A stretch of 64,000 nt of DNA from Fertoeibacter niger (GTDB lineage Bacteria > Pseudomonadota > Alphaproteobacteria > Rhodobacterales > Rhodobacteraceae). Position numbers and translations under genes: made by a program. The notes under the pieces were generated by a model that was given only the letters and a program-made list of their open reading frames with translations, was not told the origin of the DNA and searched no databases. The stretch covers positions 62,001 to 126,000 of the forward strand of contig NZ_WHUT02000005.1 in the NCBI RefSeq assembly GCF_009380135.2. The letters are read 5' to 3'. Positions 7,648 to 16,329 of the stretch are shown here, piece after piece. Position 1 is the first letter of the stretch. Each line of letters begins with the position of its first letter.

Positions 7648-10065
7648 ATGAAATTCACCCTGTCCTGGCTGAAGGATCACCTCGACACCGAGGCCCCGCT
7701 GGAGGCCATCCTCTACGCCCTCACCGATCTGGGGATGGAGGTGGAGGGCGTCGAAGACCCGGCGGCGAAACTGGGCGCCTTCCGCATCGCCCGCGTGCTG
7801 GAGGCCGTGCCCCACCCCAATGCCGACCGGCTGCGCCTATGCCGCGTCGAAACCTGGCCCGACGGCCCCGGTGGACGGGCAGAGGTGGTGCAGGTGGTCT
7901 GCGGCGCACCCAACGCCCGCACCGGGCTGGTGGGCGTGTTCGCCCCTGTGGGCACCCATGTGCCCGGCACCGGGGTTGATCTGAAACCCGGCGTGATACG
8001 GGGCGTGGAATCCAACGGCATGCTGTGTTCGGAACGCGAACTGATGCTGTCGGATGACCATGACGGCATCATCGACCTGCCCGCCGATGCGCCGCTGGGC
8101 GCGCGGTTCATCGACTACCGGGGTCTGAATGACCCGATGATCCACATCAAGATCACCCCCAACCGCCCCGATGCGCTGGGCGTGCGCGGCATCGCCCGCG
8201 ATCTGGCGGCGCGCGGCCTGGGCAGTCTGAAACCGCTGGACATTCCGGCGATCACCGGGGCCTTCCCCTGCCCGATCAGCATCACCATCGCCCCCGCGCT
8301 GAAAACCAAAGGCTGCCCGATCTTCGCAGGCCGCCTGATCCGTGGCGTCACCAACGGCCCCTCGCCCGCGTGGCTGCAAACCCGGCTGCGCGCCATTGGC
8401 CTCAGGCCCATTTCGGCACTGGTGGACATCACCAATTTCTTCACCTTCGCGCTGAACCGGCCCCTGCATGTGTTCGACGCCGCCAAGGTGCAGGGCGGGT
8501 TGCGCATCCACCCGGCAGCGGGCGGCGAGGAACTGCTGGCGCTGGATGGCAAGACCTATGCCCTGCGCCCCGGCATGATGCTGATTTCCGACGACAACGG
8601 CCCGGAATCGTTGGCAGGCATCATGGGCGGCACGGCATCCGGCTGCACCGAGGCCACGACCGATGTGTTCCTGGAATCGGCGTATTGGGATCCGATCACC
8701 ATCGCCACCACAGGCCGCGCGCTGCGCATCAATTCCGACGCGCGTTACCGGTTTGAACGCGGCATCGACCCGGCCTTCACCCTGCCGGGGCTGGATCTGG
8801 CCACCCAGATGGTGCTGGACCTTTGCGGTGGCGAGGCGTCCGATCTGGCGGTGGATGGTGCCGTGCCCGACACCACGCGCGCCTACCGGCTGGATCCGGC
8901 CCGCGTGGTCAGCCTTGTGGGCATGGACATTGCCGAGGCCACGCAACGCGCCACGCTGGCCGCCCTTGGCTTCACCCTGAACGGCGACATGGCCACGCCG
9001 CCCACCTGGCGGCCCGATGTTCTGGGCGAGGCCGATCTGGTCGAGGAGATCGCCCGCATCGCCTCCCTCAGCAAGCTCGAAGGCAAACCCCTGCCCCGCC
9101 GTCAGGCCGGGGTGCCGCAACCCGTGCTGACGCCCTTGCAGACCCGCGAGAAATCCGCACGCCGCACGCTGGCCGCGCTGGGTTACAACGAATGCGTCAC
9201 CTACAGCTTCATCGACAGCACGGCGGCGGCGCTGTTCGGCGGCGGCACCGATGCCGTGCGGGTGGACAATCCGATTTCGTCGGAAATGACCCATCTGCGC
9301 CCCGATCTGCTGCCCGGCCTGCTGCGCGCCGCTGCCCGCAACCAGGCCCGCGGCTTTGCCGACATGGCTTTGTGCGAGATCGGCCCGGTGTTCGGCGGGG
9401 GTGAGCCCGGCGAACAGGCCCTGCATGCCACCGGCCTTTTGGTGGGCGCATCCGCCCCGCGCGATCCGCATGGTTCTCGCCGTCCGGTCGATCTGTTTGA
9501 CGCCAAGGCCGATGCCGAGGCGGTGCTGGCCGCCATCGGTGCCCCCGCCCGCGTGCAGGTGACGCGCAAGGTGCCGGGCTGGTGGCACCCGGGCCGGTCG
9601 GGCGTGATCGGCCTTGGCCCCAATGTGTTGGCGACGTTTGGCGAGGTTCACCCCCGCGTGCTGGCCGCGATGGATGTCAAAGGCCCCGCCGTGGCCTTTA
9701 CCCTGCTGATTGCCAACGTGCCGCTGCCCAAGGTGAAAACCCCCACGCGCCCCGCGCTGAAGCTGGCCGATCTGCAAGCGGTGGAACGTGATTTCGCCTT
9801 TGTCGTCGATGCGCAGACCGAGGCGCTGACCCTGGTGAACGCCGCACAGGGCGCCGACAAGGCCCTGATCGACACGGTGCGGGTGTTCGACCAGTTCACC
9901 GGCGACAAGGCCGAGGCGCAGATGGGTGCGGGCAAGAAATCGGTGGGCCTCACCGTGCGCCTGCAACCCGTGGAAAAAACCCTGACCGAGGCCGAGATCG
10001 AGGCCGTCTGCGCTAGGATCGTGGAAAAGGTCGCCAAGGCCACAGGCGCCGTGCTGCGAGGGTAA
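7648..10065 (+). CDS. pheT: Phenylalanine-tRNA ligase beta subunit
   Basis: Cytoplasmic subunit of the alpha2-beta2 PheRS. 805 residues, full length. Domains in order: the EMAP-like tRNA-binding domain (about 39-150, VPHPNADRLRLCRV and VVCGAPNARTG), the B3/B4 editing region (about 210-385), the B5 domain (about 400-475), the catalytic-like core (NPISSEMTHLRPDLLPGLL), and the C-terminal anticodon-binding FDX-ACB domain (about 710-805, LQAVERDFAFVV). pheS is not immediately upstream. The 218-base gap before this gene holds no recognisable coding sequence, so pheS must lie outside the window. Confidence 0.97.
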   Translation: MKFTLSWLKDHLDTEAPLEAILYALTDLGMEVEGVEDPAAKLGAFRIARVLEAVPHPNADRLRLCRVETWPDGPGGRAEVVQVVCGAPNARTGLVGVFAPVGTHVPGTGVDLKPGVIRGVESNGMLCSERELMLSDDHDGIIDLPADAPLGARFIDYRGLNDPMIHIKITPNRPDALGVRGIARDLAARGLGSLKPLDIPAITGAFPCPISITIAPALKTKGCPIFAGRLIRGVTNGPSPAWLQTRLRAIGLRPISALVDITNFFTFALNRPLHVFDAAKVQGGLRIHPAAGGEELLALDGKTYALRPGMMLISDDNGPESLAGIMGGTASGCTEATTDVFLESAYWDPITIATTGRALRINSDARYRFERGIDPAFTLPGLDLATQMVLDLCGGEASDLAVDGAVPDTTRAYRLDPARVVSLVGMDIAEATQRATLAALGFTLNGDMATPPTWRPDVLGEADLVEEIARIASLSKLEGKPLPRRQAGVPQPVLTPLQTREKSARRTLAALGYNECVTYSFIDSTAAALFGGGTDAVRVDNPISSEMTHLRPDLLPGLLRAAARNQARGFADMALCEIGPVFGGGEPGEQALHATGLLVGASAPRDPHGSRRPVDLFDAKADAEAVLAAIGAPARVQVTRKVPGWWHPGRSGVIGLGPNVLATFGEVHPRVLAAMDVKGPAVAFTLLIANVPLPKVKTPTRPALKLADLQAVERDFAFVVDAQTEALTLVNAAQGADKALIDTVRVFDQFTGDKAEAQMGAGKKSVGLTVRLQPVEKTLTEAEIEAVCARIVEKVAKATGAVLRG

Positions 10066-10083
10066 GGGGCTGTGCCGGCCGGG

Positions 10084-10135
10084 CCGGGGGTTTCACACCC
10101 CCGGACCCCCGTGGGATATTTATGTCTGGAAAGAG
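10084..10135 (+). repeat. Intergenic GGGATATTT element, copy B (long CCGGGGG-hairpin subtype)
   Basis: A 52-base element after pheT: hairpin CCGGGGG-TTTCACA-CCCCCGG (10084-10104), then ACCCCCGTGGGATATTT and GTCTGGAAAGAG. Read in the opposite direction, 29988-30039 is identical at 51 of 52 positions. The hairpin may end pheT transcripts. The high identity at two unlinked loci marks it as a dispersed repeat. Confidence 0.85.
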
Positions 10136-10208
10136 CAACGCGGAAGCTGACCCGGGGGCCATAGGTGCCCTCGTGCGTTTGCATGACTGTTTTCTGTTGC
10201 ATGATGAG

Positions 10209-10285
10209 TGGTGGCGAGGGAGGGACTCGAACCCTCGACCCCACGATTATGAGTCGTGTGCTCTAACCAGCTGAGCTACCTCGCC
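10209..10285 (-). tRNA. tRNA-Met (CAT anticodon), elongator type
   Basis: 77 nt on the minus strand including an encoded 3' CCA (10209-10211). The acceptor stem GGCGAGG/CCTCGCC, D-arm GCTC..GAGC, anticodon stem CACGA/TCGTG around loop CTCATAA, and T-arm GAGGG-TTCGAGT-CCCTC all pair. The anticodon is CAT. The GGGTC after the anticodon stem and the overall pattern fit elongator Met rather than initiator (normal first base pair) or the lysidine-modified Ile2 tRNA, although Ile2 cannot be excluded without a covariance model. Confidence 0.93.
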
Positions 10286-10320
10286 ACGTCGCGGCTAGCT
10301 ATTCAAGCGGGCGCGGGGCG

Positions 10321-12450
10321 TCAAGCGGATTCTGCCGGTGTGGCTGCAAAGGCCGGTCGGGGGCCTGTGACATCTGCCTTGTCCTCTTGCCGGGCATGCG
10401 CGATGCGGGGGCGGCCGGCGGCGGTGGCGGTCAACGTGGCCTCGATGAACATGGCGCGGCCCTCGACCACCGCTTCGCGGATCTCGCGGCGGGTGGTGAT
10501 GCGCAGCGCGTCGGCCCCCGCGCGTTCGGCCCCCGCGCGTTCGGCTCTTGCGCGGGCTTCAGCCACCAGTGCCGCCTCCATCGCATCCAGCGCCGCGTCG
10601 CGGTCGGGGAAATGCTGCAACCCGCCCGGGAAATGCGCGGTGAACCGCCCCTCGCCCGGGCTGCTGACCAGCCCCGTCGCCCGCTGCGTCACCAGCCCCA
10701 CCACTGCGCCGATGGCATTGGCCACCCCGGCATGTTCCGGCAGGATCATGGCGCAGCCCAGCCGTTCGCCCACCGCGCCATAGTAATGCGGGGCCGATGC
10801 CCCCAGCCCGATCACCGGAATGCCCAGCCGCGCCGACACCTCTACCACGCCGCGGTGCTGCGCCAGACCGGCGCGCAGCAGGGGGTGGCGGGCCAGCGCC
10901 TCGGGCACCTCACCCGCAAAGCCCGGATCCTCGGCGAAGGCGGCTTCCAGCAGGCAATCCACTGTCTGCGCGGTCAGCTGCCCGATGATCTGCGTGGCCA
11001 GCGTGGCCGCGTCGGGGGCAAAACGCTCGCCCCGCCCGTTGCGGCGGCGGGCAAGCAGCCGCAGCGCCTTTTCCGAAGCCACCGCATCCCAGGCCCCCAG
11101 CCCGCCCGTCACATGGCTGGCATCCGACGGCGTGACGCCCGCCAGCATCACCAGCCCGCGCGCCACCAGCCGTTCCATCGCCGCCACCTCCAGCCGCGAT
11201 GACAGGGCCGCACCCAGCGGCATCGGCGCGGTGATGCGGGCCAGCAGCGCCGCCTCGCGCGCCGAGAGGCCCCCGGCGTTGCCCGGCATCGGCAGCACGA
11301 AGCGCCCGTCATGTTCGCCCACCGCTTCACCCGCCAAGGCCCGGTCCAGCGCGGCATGCACCATCGCGCCATGGTCGGCGGCCATCAGCGCCACCGGGAT
11401 CAGGCGGCGCGGGCCCAGCCGGAGGCCGCCTTCCAGCCCCTCCAGCAGATGCACCTCGCTGTCGCCGCCCAGCCCCGTGGTGCGCATCGCCACCGCCTCG
11501 ACCATCGTGCGAAATCCGCCCACGCGCGCGCCCTGTGCGTCGATCTCGGGCAAACCGCCGCGCAGCAGCGCCACATCGGTGGTGGTGCCGCCGATGTCAC
11601 TGACCAGCGCATCCGTGGCCCCTGTCAGCCAGCGCGCGCCCACGATGCTGGCGGCGGGGCCGCTGAGAATCGTCTCGATCGGCCGCTCGCGCACCATGGC
11701 GGCGGAAATCAGCGCCCCGTCGCCGCGCACCACCATCAAGGGGGCAGCGATGCCTATGGCTCCCAGATGCCCTTCGCAGGCTGCCACCAGCCGGTCGATC
11801 ATGCCGATCAGCCGGGCGTTCAGCACCGCCGTCAGCGCCCGCTTCGGCCCGTTCAGATTGGCCGAAAGCTCGTGCGAGCAGGTCACGGGTCGCCCCGTCA
11901 CCCGGCGGATCAGGTCGCGCGCCGCCAGTTCATGCGCGGGGTTGCGGGTGGCAAACCGCGCGGCCACGGCAAAGCCCATCACCTGCCCCGCCAGCGGGGC
12001 CACCGCGGCATCAAGCGCCGCCAGATCCAGCGGCGCCACTTCGCCGCCCGCATGGCTGTGCCCGCCGGGCAGCCGGATCACCGGATCGCCCGCCAAAGCC
12101 TCGGCCAGCCCGCCGCGCGTCAGATCATCGGCGTCAAAGCCGATGAACACCAGCGCCACGCGCCCGCCCTGCCCCTCGACCAGCGCATTGGTGGCCAGCG
12201 TGGTGGACAGCGACACCATGGCCACATCGCCCGCAGCCACGCCCGCGCCCGCCAGCGCCGCATCCACCGCCCGCCCGATGCCCAGGGCCAGATCGCCCCG
12301 CGTGGTCAAGGATTTGGCCGAACCGATCACCCGGTCGGCATCAGGATCGACGATCACCGCATCGGTATAGGTGCCGCCGGTATCGACCCCCAGCAACACC
12401 GCCCCGCCCTGCCATCCGCCGCCCGTATCCGCCATGCCCGTATCCGCCAT
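10321..12450 (-). CDS. Hydantoinase/oxoprolinase HyuA-like protein
   Basis: About 709 residues of the HyuA (N-methylhydantoinase A / 5-oxoprolinase A) family, an ASKHA-fold ATPase that uses ATP to open cyclic amides. Motifs are GVDTGGTYTDAVIVD at the N terminus, SDIGGTTTDVALLRGG in the middle and ETILSGPAASIVGARWL. No HyuB partner gene is adjacent, so substrate and activity are open. The start region holds a tandem 15-bp repeat (MADTG twice). The ATG at 12450 has the best spacing from a GGGGGGA, with 12456 and 12435 as alternatives. A second tandem repeat near the C terminus encodes ERAGA twice. It lies 22 bases after rpoN on the same strand. Confidence 0.85.
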   Translation of the reverse strand: MADTGMADTGGGWQGGAVLLGVDTGGTYTDAVIVDPDADRVIGSAKSLTTRGDLALGIGRAVDAALAGAGVAAGDVAMVSLSTTLATNALVEGQGGRVALVFIGFDADDLTRGGLAEALAGDPVIRLPGGHSHAGGEVAPLDLAALDAAVAPLAGQVMGFAVAARFATRNPAHELAARDLIRRVTGRPVTCSHELSANLNGPKRALTAVLNARLIGMIDRLVAACEGHLGAIGIAAPLMVVRGDGALISAAMVRERPIETILSGPAASIVGARWLTGATDALVSDIGGTTTDVALLRGGLPEIDAQGARVGGFRTMVEAVAMRTTGLGGDSEVHLLEGLEGGLRLGPRRLIPVALMAADHGAMVHAALDRALAGEAVGEHDGRFVLPMPGNAGGLSAREAALLARITAPMPLGAALSSRLEVAAMERLVARGLVMLAGVTPSDASHVTGGLGAWDAVASEKALRLLARRRNGRGERFAPDAATLATQIIGQLTAQTVDCLLEAAFAEDPGFAGEVPEALARHPLLRAGLAQHRGVVEVSARLGIPVIGLGASAPHYYGAVGERLGCAMILPEHAGVANAIGAVVGLVTQRATGLVSSPGEGRFTAHFPGGLQHFPDRDAALDAMEAALVAEARARAERAGAERAGADALRITTRREIREAVVEGRAMFIEATLTATAAGRPRIAHARQEDKADVTGPRPAFAATPAESA

Positions 12451-12472
12451 GCCCATTCCCCCCCGCGCCGCC

Positions 12473-13765
12473 CTAGGTCAGCCCGCGCGGCCTGCGGCGG
12501 CGGTGCGCCGCAGGGATATGCAGCATGGCGCGGTATTTGGCCAGCGTGCGCCGGGCCAGCACGATGCCCTCGGCCCCCAGCGCCGCGACCAGCGCCGCAT
12601 CGGTCAAGGGCTGCGCGGGATCTTCGGCGGCCACCAGTCGCGCCAGCATGGCCCGCACCGCCGCCCCCGACCGGGCGGCGTCACCCTCGCCCAGCCCCGA
12701 GGCGAACAGGCTGCGCAGCCACCATGTGCCGCGCGGCGTGTCCACCGCCGCCCCCGCCACCACCCGGCTGACCGTGCTTTCATGCAGTTCCAGCGCCCCG
12801 GCCAGCCCGGCCATGGTCATCGGCACCAGCGCGCCCAGCCCCTGATCCAGCGCGGCCTGCTGCCGTTCAAGCAGCGCCCGCGCCACGCGCAACAGCGTGG
12901 CGTTGCGCCCCTCGACCATCCGCCCCAGCATGCGCGCCTGCGCCCACAATGCGCGGTCCGCGGGTGCGGCGGGCCGCGTCACGGGCCGCTCGACCCGCAG
13001 CGCGGGCAGGGCCGAGCGGTTCAGCGCCACCTGCCAGCCTGCGGCAGTCCTGGTGGCGATCAGGTCAGGCTCGCGCAGCGGCGCCGCCCCCGGATCAAAC
13101 TGCGCGCCGGGCTTGGGGTCAAACCGCCGGATCAGGCGCAGCCGGGCCAGCACCTCGGCCTCGGTCGTGGCGCAGATGCGGGCCAGCCGGGCAAACTCGC
13201 CCGCGCCGACCAGATCGAGATGCCCCAGAAGCCCGGCCAGCACCGGGTCAAGACAGCCCGCCTCCAACGCCTGCAAACGCAGGCATTCAGCCAGCGACCG
13301 GGCGAACAGGCCTGCCGGTTCGATGCGCTGCACCAGCGCCAGCACCCGCTCCACCTCGGCCAGCGGGGCAGGCAGCGCGGCGGCAATCGCAGGCAAGGGC
13401 TGGCCCAGCCAGCCCGAAGGCTCCAGCGCCTCGGCCAGCGCCAGCGCGATCTGCCGGTCGCGCGCCGTGGCCACCAGCCCCGGCAGGGCCGCCATCACAT
13501 GCGCCATCAGGCTGGGGCCTGCGCTTGCGGCCTCGGGCATCGCAGCACCGCCCAGCCCCAGCGCCTGCGACCAGCGCGGCAGCCATTCGCCCGGCACGAT
13601 CTGCGGCGGCTCCAGCGTCAGATGCGGGTTGTCGGCGGCCTGCCCCTCCAGATACCGCGTCAGGCCCGGCGCATCGAAGGCCAGCAGCCGGATCGCGGCA
13701 TGCAGCCCGGTGTTCAGTTGCAGCCGCTGGGTCTGGGCGATGGAAATGCGCTGGCGGGATTTCAT
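12473..13765 (-). CDS. rpoN: RNA polymerase sigma-54 factor
   Basis: 430 residues from the ATG at 13765. Region I is Gln/Leu-rich (ISIAQTQRLQLNTGLHAAIR), as needed for activator control. The core-binding domain and the HTH region (LHESTVSRVV then WWLRSLFASGL) follow. The diagnostic RpoN box ARRTLAKYR is intact at about 404-412 and reads the -24 promoter element. Rhodobacteraceae often carry several rpoN paralogues tied to nif or flagellar loci. Neither context is present here, and the only linked gene is the HyuA-like one downstream. No enhancer-binding activator is encoded in the window. Confidence 0.93.
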   Translation of the reverse strand: MKSRQRISIAQTQRLQLNTGLHAAIRLLAFDAPGLTRYLEGQAADNPHLTLEPPQIVPGEWLPRWSQALGLGGAAMPEAASAGPSLMAHVMAALPGLVATARDRQIALALAEALEPSGWLGQPLPAIAAALPAPLAEVERVLALVQRIEPAGLFARSLAECLRLQALEAGCLDPVLAGLLGHLDLVGAGEFARLARICATTEAEVLARLRLIRRFDPKPGAQFDPGAAPLREPDLIATRTAAGWQVALNRSALPALRVERPVTRPAAPADRALWAQARMLGRMVEGRNATLLRVARALLERQQAALDQGLGALVPMTMAGLAGALELHESTVSRVVAGAAVDTPRGTWWLRSLFASGLGEGDAARSGAAVRAMLARLVAAEDPAQPLTDAALVAALGAEGIVLARRTLAKYRAMLHIPAAHRRRRPRGLT

Positions 13766-13972
13766 GGGCGGGATTTCATGGCGGGGCCTGCAACCGGGAA
13801 CGGGGCGGGGTGCAGGCCTTTGCCCGGCCTTTTGCGCCCCCCGCCTGAACTGACACCGGGGCGGCGGGCTTGTCAAACCGGCCAGGGTCGCCGCTTCACG
13901 CAACTGTGCCATCCGACCCCTCGCGCTGCGGCGGGGCAACGGCTAAGCATCGGGGGTGCTTGCGTCCCGCCG

Positions 13973-14018
13973 CCGGGGGCCAGCCCCCGGACCCCCGGGA
14001 TATTTGACCCAGCAAGAA
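13973..14018 (+). repeat. Intergenic GGGATATTT element, copy C
   Basis: Hairpin CCGGGGG-CCAG-CCCCCGG (13973-13990), then ACCCCCGGGATATTTGACC and AGCAAGAAA. It ends 18 bases before the start of the SelD fusion gene, so it would sit in that mRNA leader or in the promoter. The AGCAAGAAA tail is shared with copy D, while the hairpin is shared with copies B, E and F, so this copy bridges both subtypes. Confidence 0.75.
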
Positions 14019-14036
14019 ATCCGCGCCGGAGATGCG

Positions 14037-16238
14037 ATGCAGCCCTTTCCCCTGACCCGCGACCTTGTAATGATCGGCGGCGGCCATGCCCATGCCCTGA
14101 TGCTGCGCATGTGGGGCATGAACCCTTTGCCCGGGGTGCGGGTCACGGTCATCAACCCCGGCCCGGTGGCCCCCTATACCGGCATGCTGCCCGGCCATGT
14201 CGCCGGGCACTACAGCCGCGACGAGCTGATGATTGATCTGGTGCGGCTGGCCCGCCACGCCGGGGCGCGGGTGATCCTGGGCCGCGCCGTGGGCATCGAC
14301 CGGGCAGATCGGCGCGTGCTGCTGGCGGGGGGCGACGCGGTGGCCTATGACATCGCCTCGCTGGATGTGGGCATCACGTCGGACCTGCCAGATGTGCCGG
14401 GCTTTGCCGATCATGCGGTCGCGGCCAAACCGCTGGGCGGATATGCGGCCCGCTGGCAGGAATTCGTGGCGCAGGCCCGGCCCGCCCCCCGCGTCGTGAT
14501 CATCGGCGCGGGCGTGGCGGGGGTGGAACTGGCGCTAGCCTCGGCCCACAGGCTGCAGTCGGGCGGGGCGGCACCGGATGTGACGGTGCTGGAGCGCAGC
14601 GCCCAGCCGCTGCCCGGCCTGGGGCGCGGGGCGCGTGCGGCGCTGCTGGCGCGGGTGCAGGCGCTGGGGGTGCGGATCGTGACCGGGGCGCAGGTGGCCC
14701 GGATCACCGCCAGCGGTGTGATCCTGGCCGATGGCCGCGAACTGCCGTCCGATTTCACGCTGGGGGCGGCGGGGGCGCAGCCGCAGGGCTGGCTGGCCAC
14801 CACCCGGCTGGATCTGACCAATGGCTTTGTCGCGGTCGGCCCCACGCTGCAATCCAGTGACCCCGCGATCTTTGCCGTGGGCGATTGCGCGCACATGGCC
14901 CATGCCCCGCGCCCCAAGGCCGGGGTCTTTGCCGTGCGCCAGGCCCCGGTGCTGCTGCACAACCTGCGGGTGGCCCTGTCAGAAAGCGGGCGCATGCGCC
15001 CATACCACCCGCAGCGCGACTATCTGAAACTCGTCTCGACCGGCGGCAAGGCGGCGGTGGCCGACAAATTCGGCCTCAGGCTGGAGGGTGCATGGCTCTG
15101 GCGCTGGAAAGACCGGATCGACCGGCGCTTCATGGCGAAATTCGCGGCCTACCCCGCCATGCCCTCCCCGCCCCTGCCTCCGGCCCGTGCCGCCGGTCTG
15201 GCCGAGGCATTGGGCGCAAAGCCGCTGTGCGGCGGTTGCGGGGCCAAGGTGGGGGCGGCCGACCTTGCCACCGCTCTGGCCCGCCTGCCGCCACCGCAAC
15301 GGCCCGAAGTCCTTTCCGGCCCCGGTGACGATGCGGCGGTGCTGCGCGTGCCGGGCGGCATGCCCGGCGACGTTCAGGTCATCACCACAGACCACCTGCG
15401 CGCCTTCACCCATGACCCGGCGCTGATGTCCCGCATCGCGGCGGTGCATGCCTTGGGTGACATCTGGGCCATGGGTGCCGCGCCGCAGGTGGCACTGGCC
15501 CAGGTGATCCTGCCCCGCATGGCCCCGCGCATGCAGGCGGAAACATTGCGCGAGATCATGGCGGCGGCAAGCGACGTGTTCACCGCCGCCGGGGCCGATG
15601 TAGTGGGCGGGCATACATCGGTGGGGGACGAGCTGACGCTGGGCTTCACCGTCACCGGCCTTGCGCCCCGCATCATCGCCAAAGGGGGCGCGCGGCCCGG
15701 CGATGCGCTGATCCTGACCAAGGCGCTTGGCACCGGCACCATTCTGGCCGCCGAAATGGCGCAGGCCAGATTGCCCGGCCTGCTGCTGGGCGAATGCGTC
15801 ACCACCGCCTTCACGCAGATGTGCCGCCCGCTTGGCCCCGCATCGGCGATCCTCACCCGCCAAGCCCATGCCATGACCGATGTCACCGGCTTCGGCCTCG
15901 CCGGGCACCTTCTCGAAATGCTGGCCGCCTCCGGCACCGCCGCCACGCTGAACCTCTCCGCCATCCCCCTCTTGCCGGGGGCCGAGGCGTTGGCGGCGGC
16001 GGGCCATGGCTCCAGCCTCGCCCCGGCCAACCGCGCCGCCACCGCCCCCCGGATGACGTTCACCGATAGCGCCCGCGCCGCCCTGCTGTTCGACCCGCAG
16101 ACCGCAGGCGGCCTTCTGGCCGCCGTGCCGGGCGATCAGGCCGATGCCCTGCTGCGCGCACTCTACGACGCGGGCGAGATTGCCGCGATCATAGGCACCG
16201 TCACATCCGGCGCTGTCTGGCTGACCGTCCAAGATTGA
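14037..16238 (+). CDS. selD: Fusion of a FAD-dependent NADH-dehydrogenase-like domain with selenide, water dikinase
   Basis: 733 residues. Residues 1 to about 375 form a pyridine nucleotide-disulfide oxidoreductase-type flavoprotein of the Ndh/SQR kind: GGGHAH near 14-19, VVIIGAGVAGVE near 153-164, and a FAD-binding AIFAVGD ending at D293. Residues about 385-733 form SelD, which makes selenophosphate from selenide and ATP. Its active-site segment is LCGGCGAK with C398, C401 and K404, and it continues with GPGDDAAVL, DHLRAFTHDP, GGHTSVGDE and DPQTAGGLL. Cys, not selenocysteine, is used. The start at 14037 was chosen because earlier in-frame codons run through the repeat at 13973. This fusion is a known SelD form. 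The flavoprotein part may supply reduced selenium (inference). Confidence 0.93.
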   Translation: MQPFPLTRDLVMIGGGHAHALMLRMWGMNPLPGVRVTVINPGPVAPYTGMLPGHVAGHYSRDELMIDLVRLARHAGARVILGRAVGIDRADRRVLLAGGDAVAYDIASLDVGITSDLPDVPGFADHAVAAKPLGGYAARWQEFVAQARPAPRVVIIGAGVAGVELALASAHRLQSGGAAPDVTVLERSAQPLPGLGRGARAALLARVQALGVRIVTGAQVARITASGVILADGRELPSDFTLGAAGAQPQGWLATTRLDLTNGFVAVGPTLQSSDPAIFAVGDCAHMAHAPRPKAGVFAVRQAPVLLHNLRVALSESGRMRPYHPQRDYLKLVSTGGKAAVADKFGLRLEGAWLWRWKDRIDRRFMAKFAAYPAMPSPPLPPARAAGLAEALGAKPLCGGCGAKVGAADLATALARLPPPQRPEVLSGPGDDAAVLRVPGGMPGDVQVITTDHLRAFTHDPALMSRIAAVHALGDIWAMGAAPQVALAQVILPRMAPRMQAETLREIMAAASDVFTAAGADVVGGHTSVGDELTLGFTVTGLAPRIIAKGGARPGDALILTKALGTGTILAAEMAQARLPGLLLGECVTTAFTQMCRPLGPASAILTRQAHAMTDVTGFGLAGHLLEMLAASGTAATLNLSAIPLLPGAEALAAAGHGSSLAPANRAATAPRMTFTDSARAALLFDPQTAGGLLAAVPGDQADALLRALYDAGEIAAIIGTVTSGAVWLTVQD

Positions 16239-16272
16239 CCGCTGTGCGATTTGAGCGCTCCCGCCCCACCCG

Positions 16273-16308
16273 TTTCTTGCTGGCCCAAATATCCCCGCCG
16301 GAGGCCTC
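16273..16308 (-). repeat. Intergenic GGGGATATTT element, copy D (GCCTCCGG subtype)
   Basis: On the minus strand it reads GCCTCCGGCGGGGATATTT then GGCCAGCAAGAAA. Its first 22 bases equal copy A at 1056. It lies between the convergent stop codons of selD and mnmH. Confidence 0.75.
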
Positions 16309-16329
16309 CGCCGCCAGCCACCGGCACCG

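Noticed and set aside
7837-9966. Long minus-strand open frame opposite pheT
   Set aside because: The product is His/Gln/Gly-rich without domains. The plus strand encodes complete PheT.
10321-12370. Long open frame on the plus strand opposite the HyuA-like gene
   Set aside because: Its product is Ser/Arg/Pro-rich low-complexity sequence typical of antisense frames in GC-rich DNA, while the minus strand carries clear HyuA motifs.
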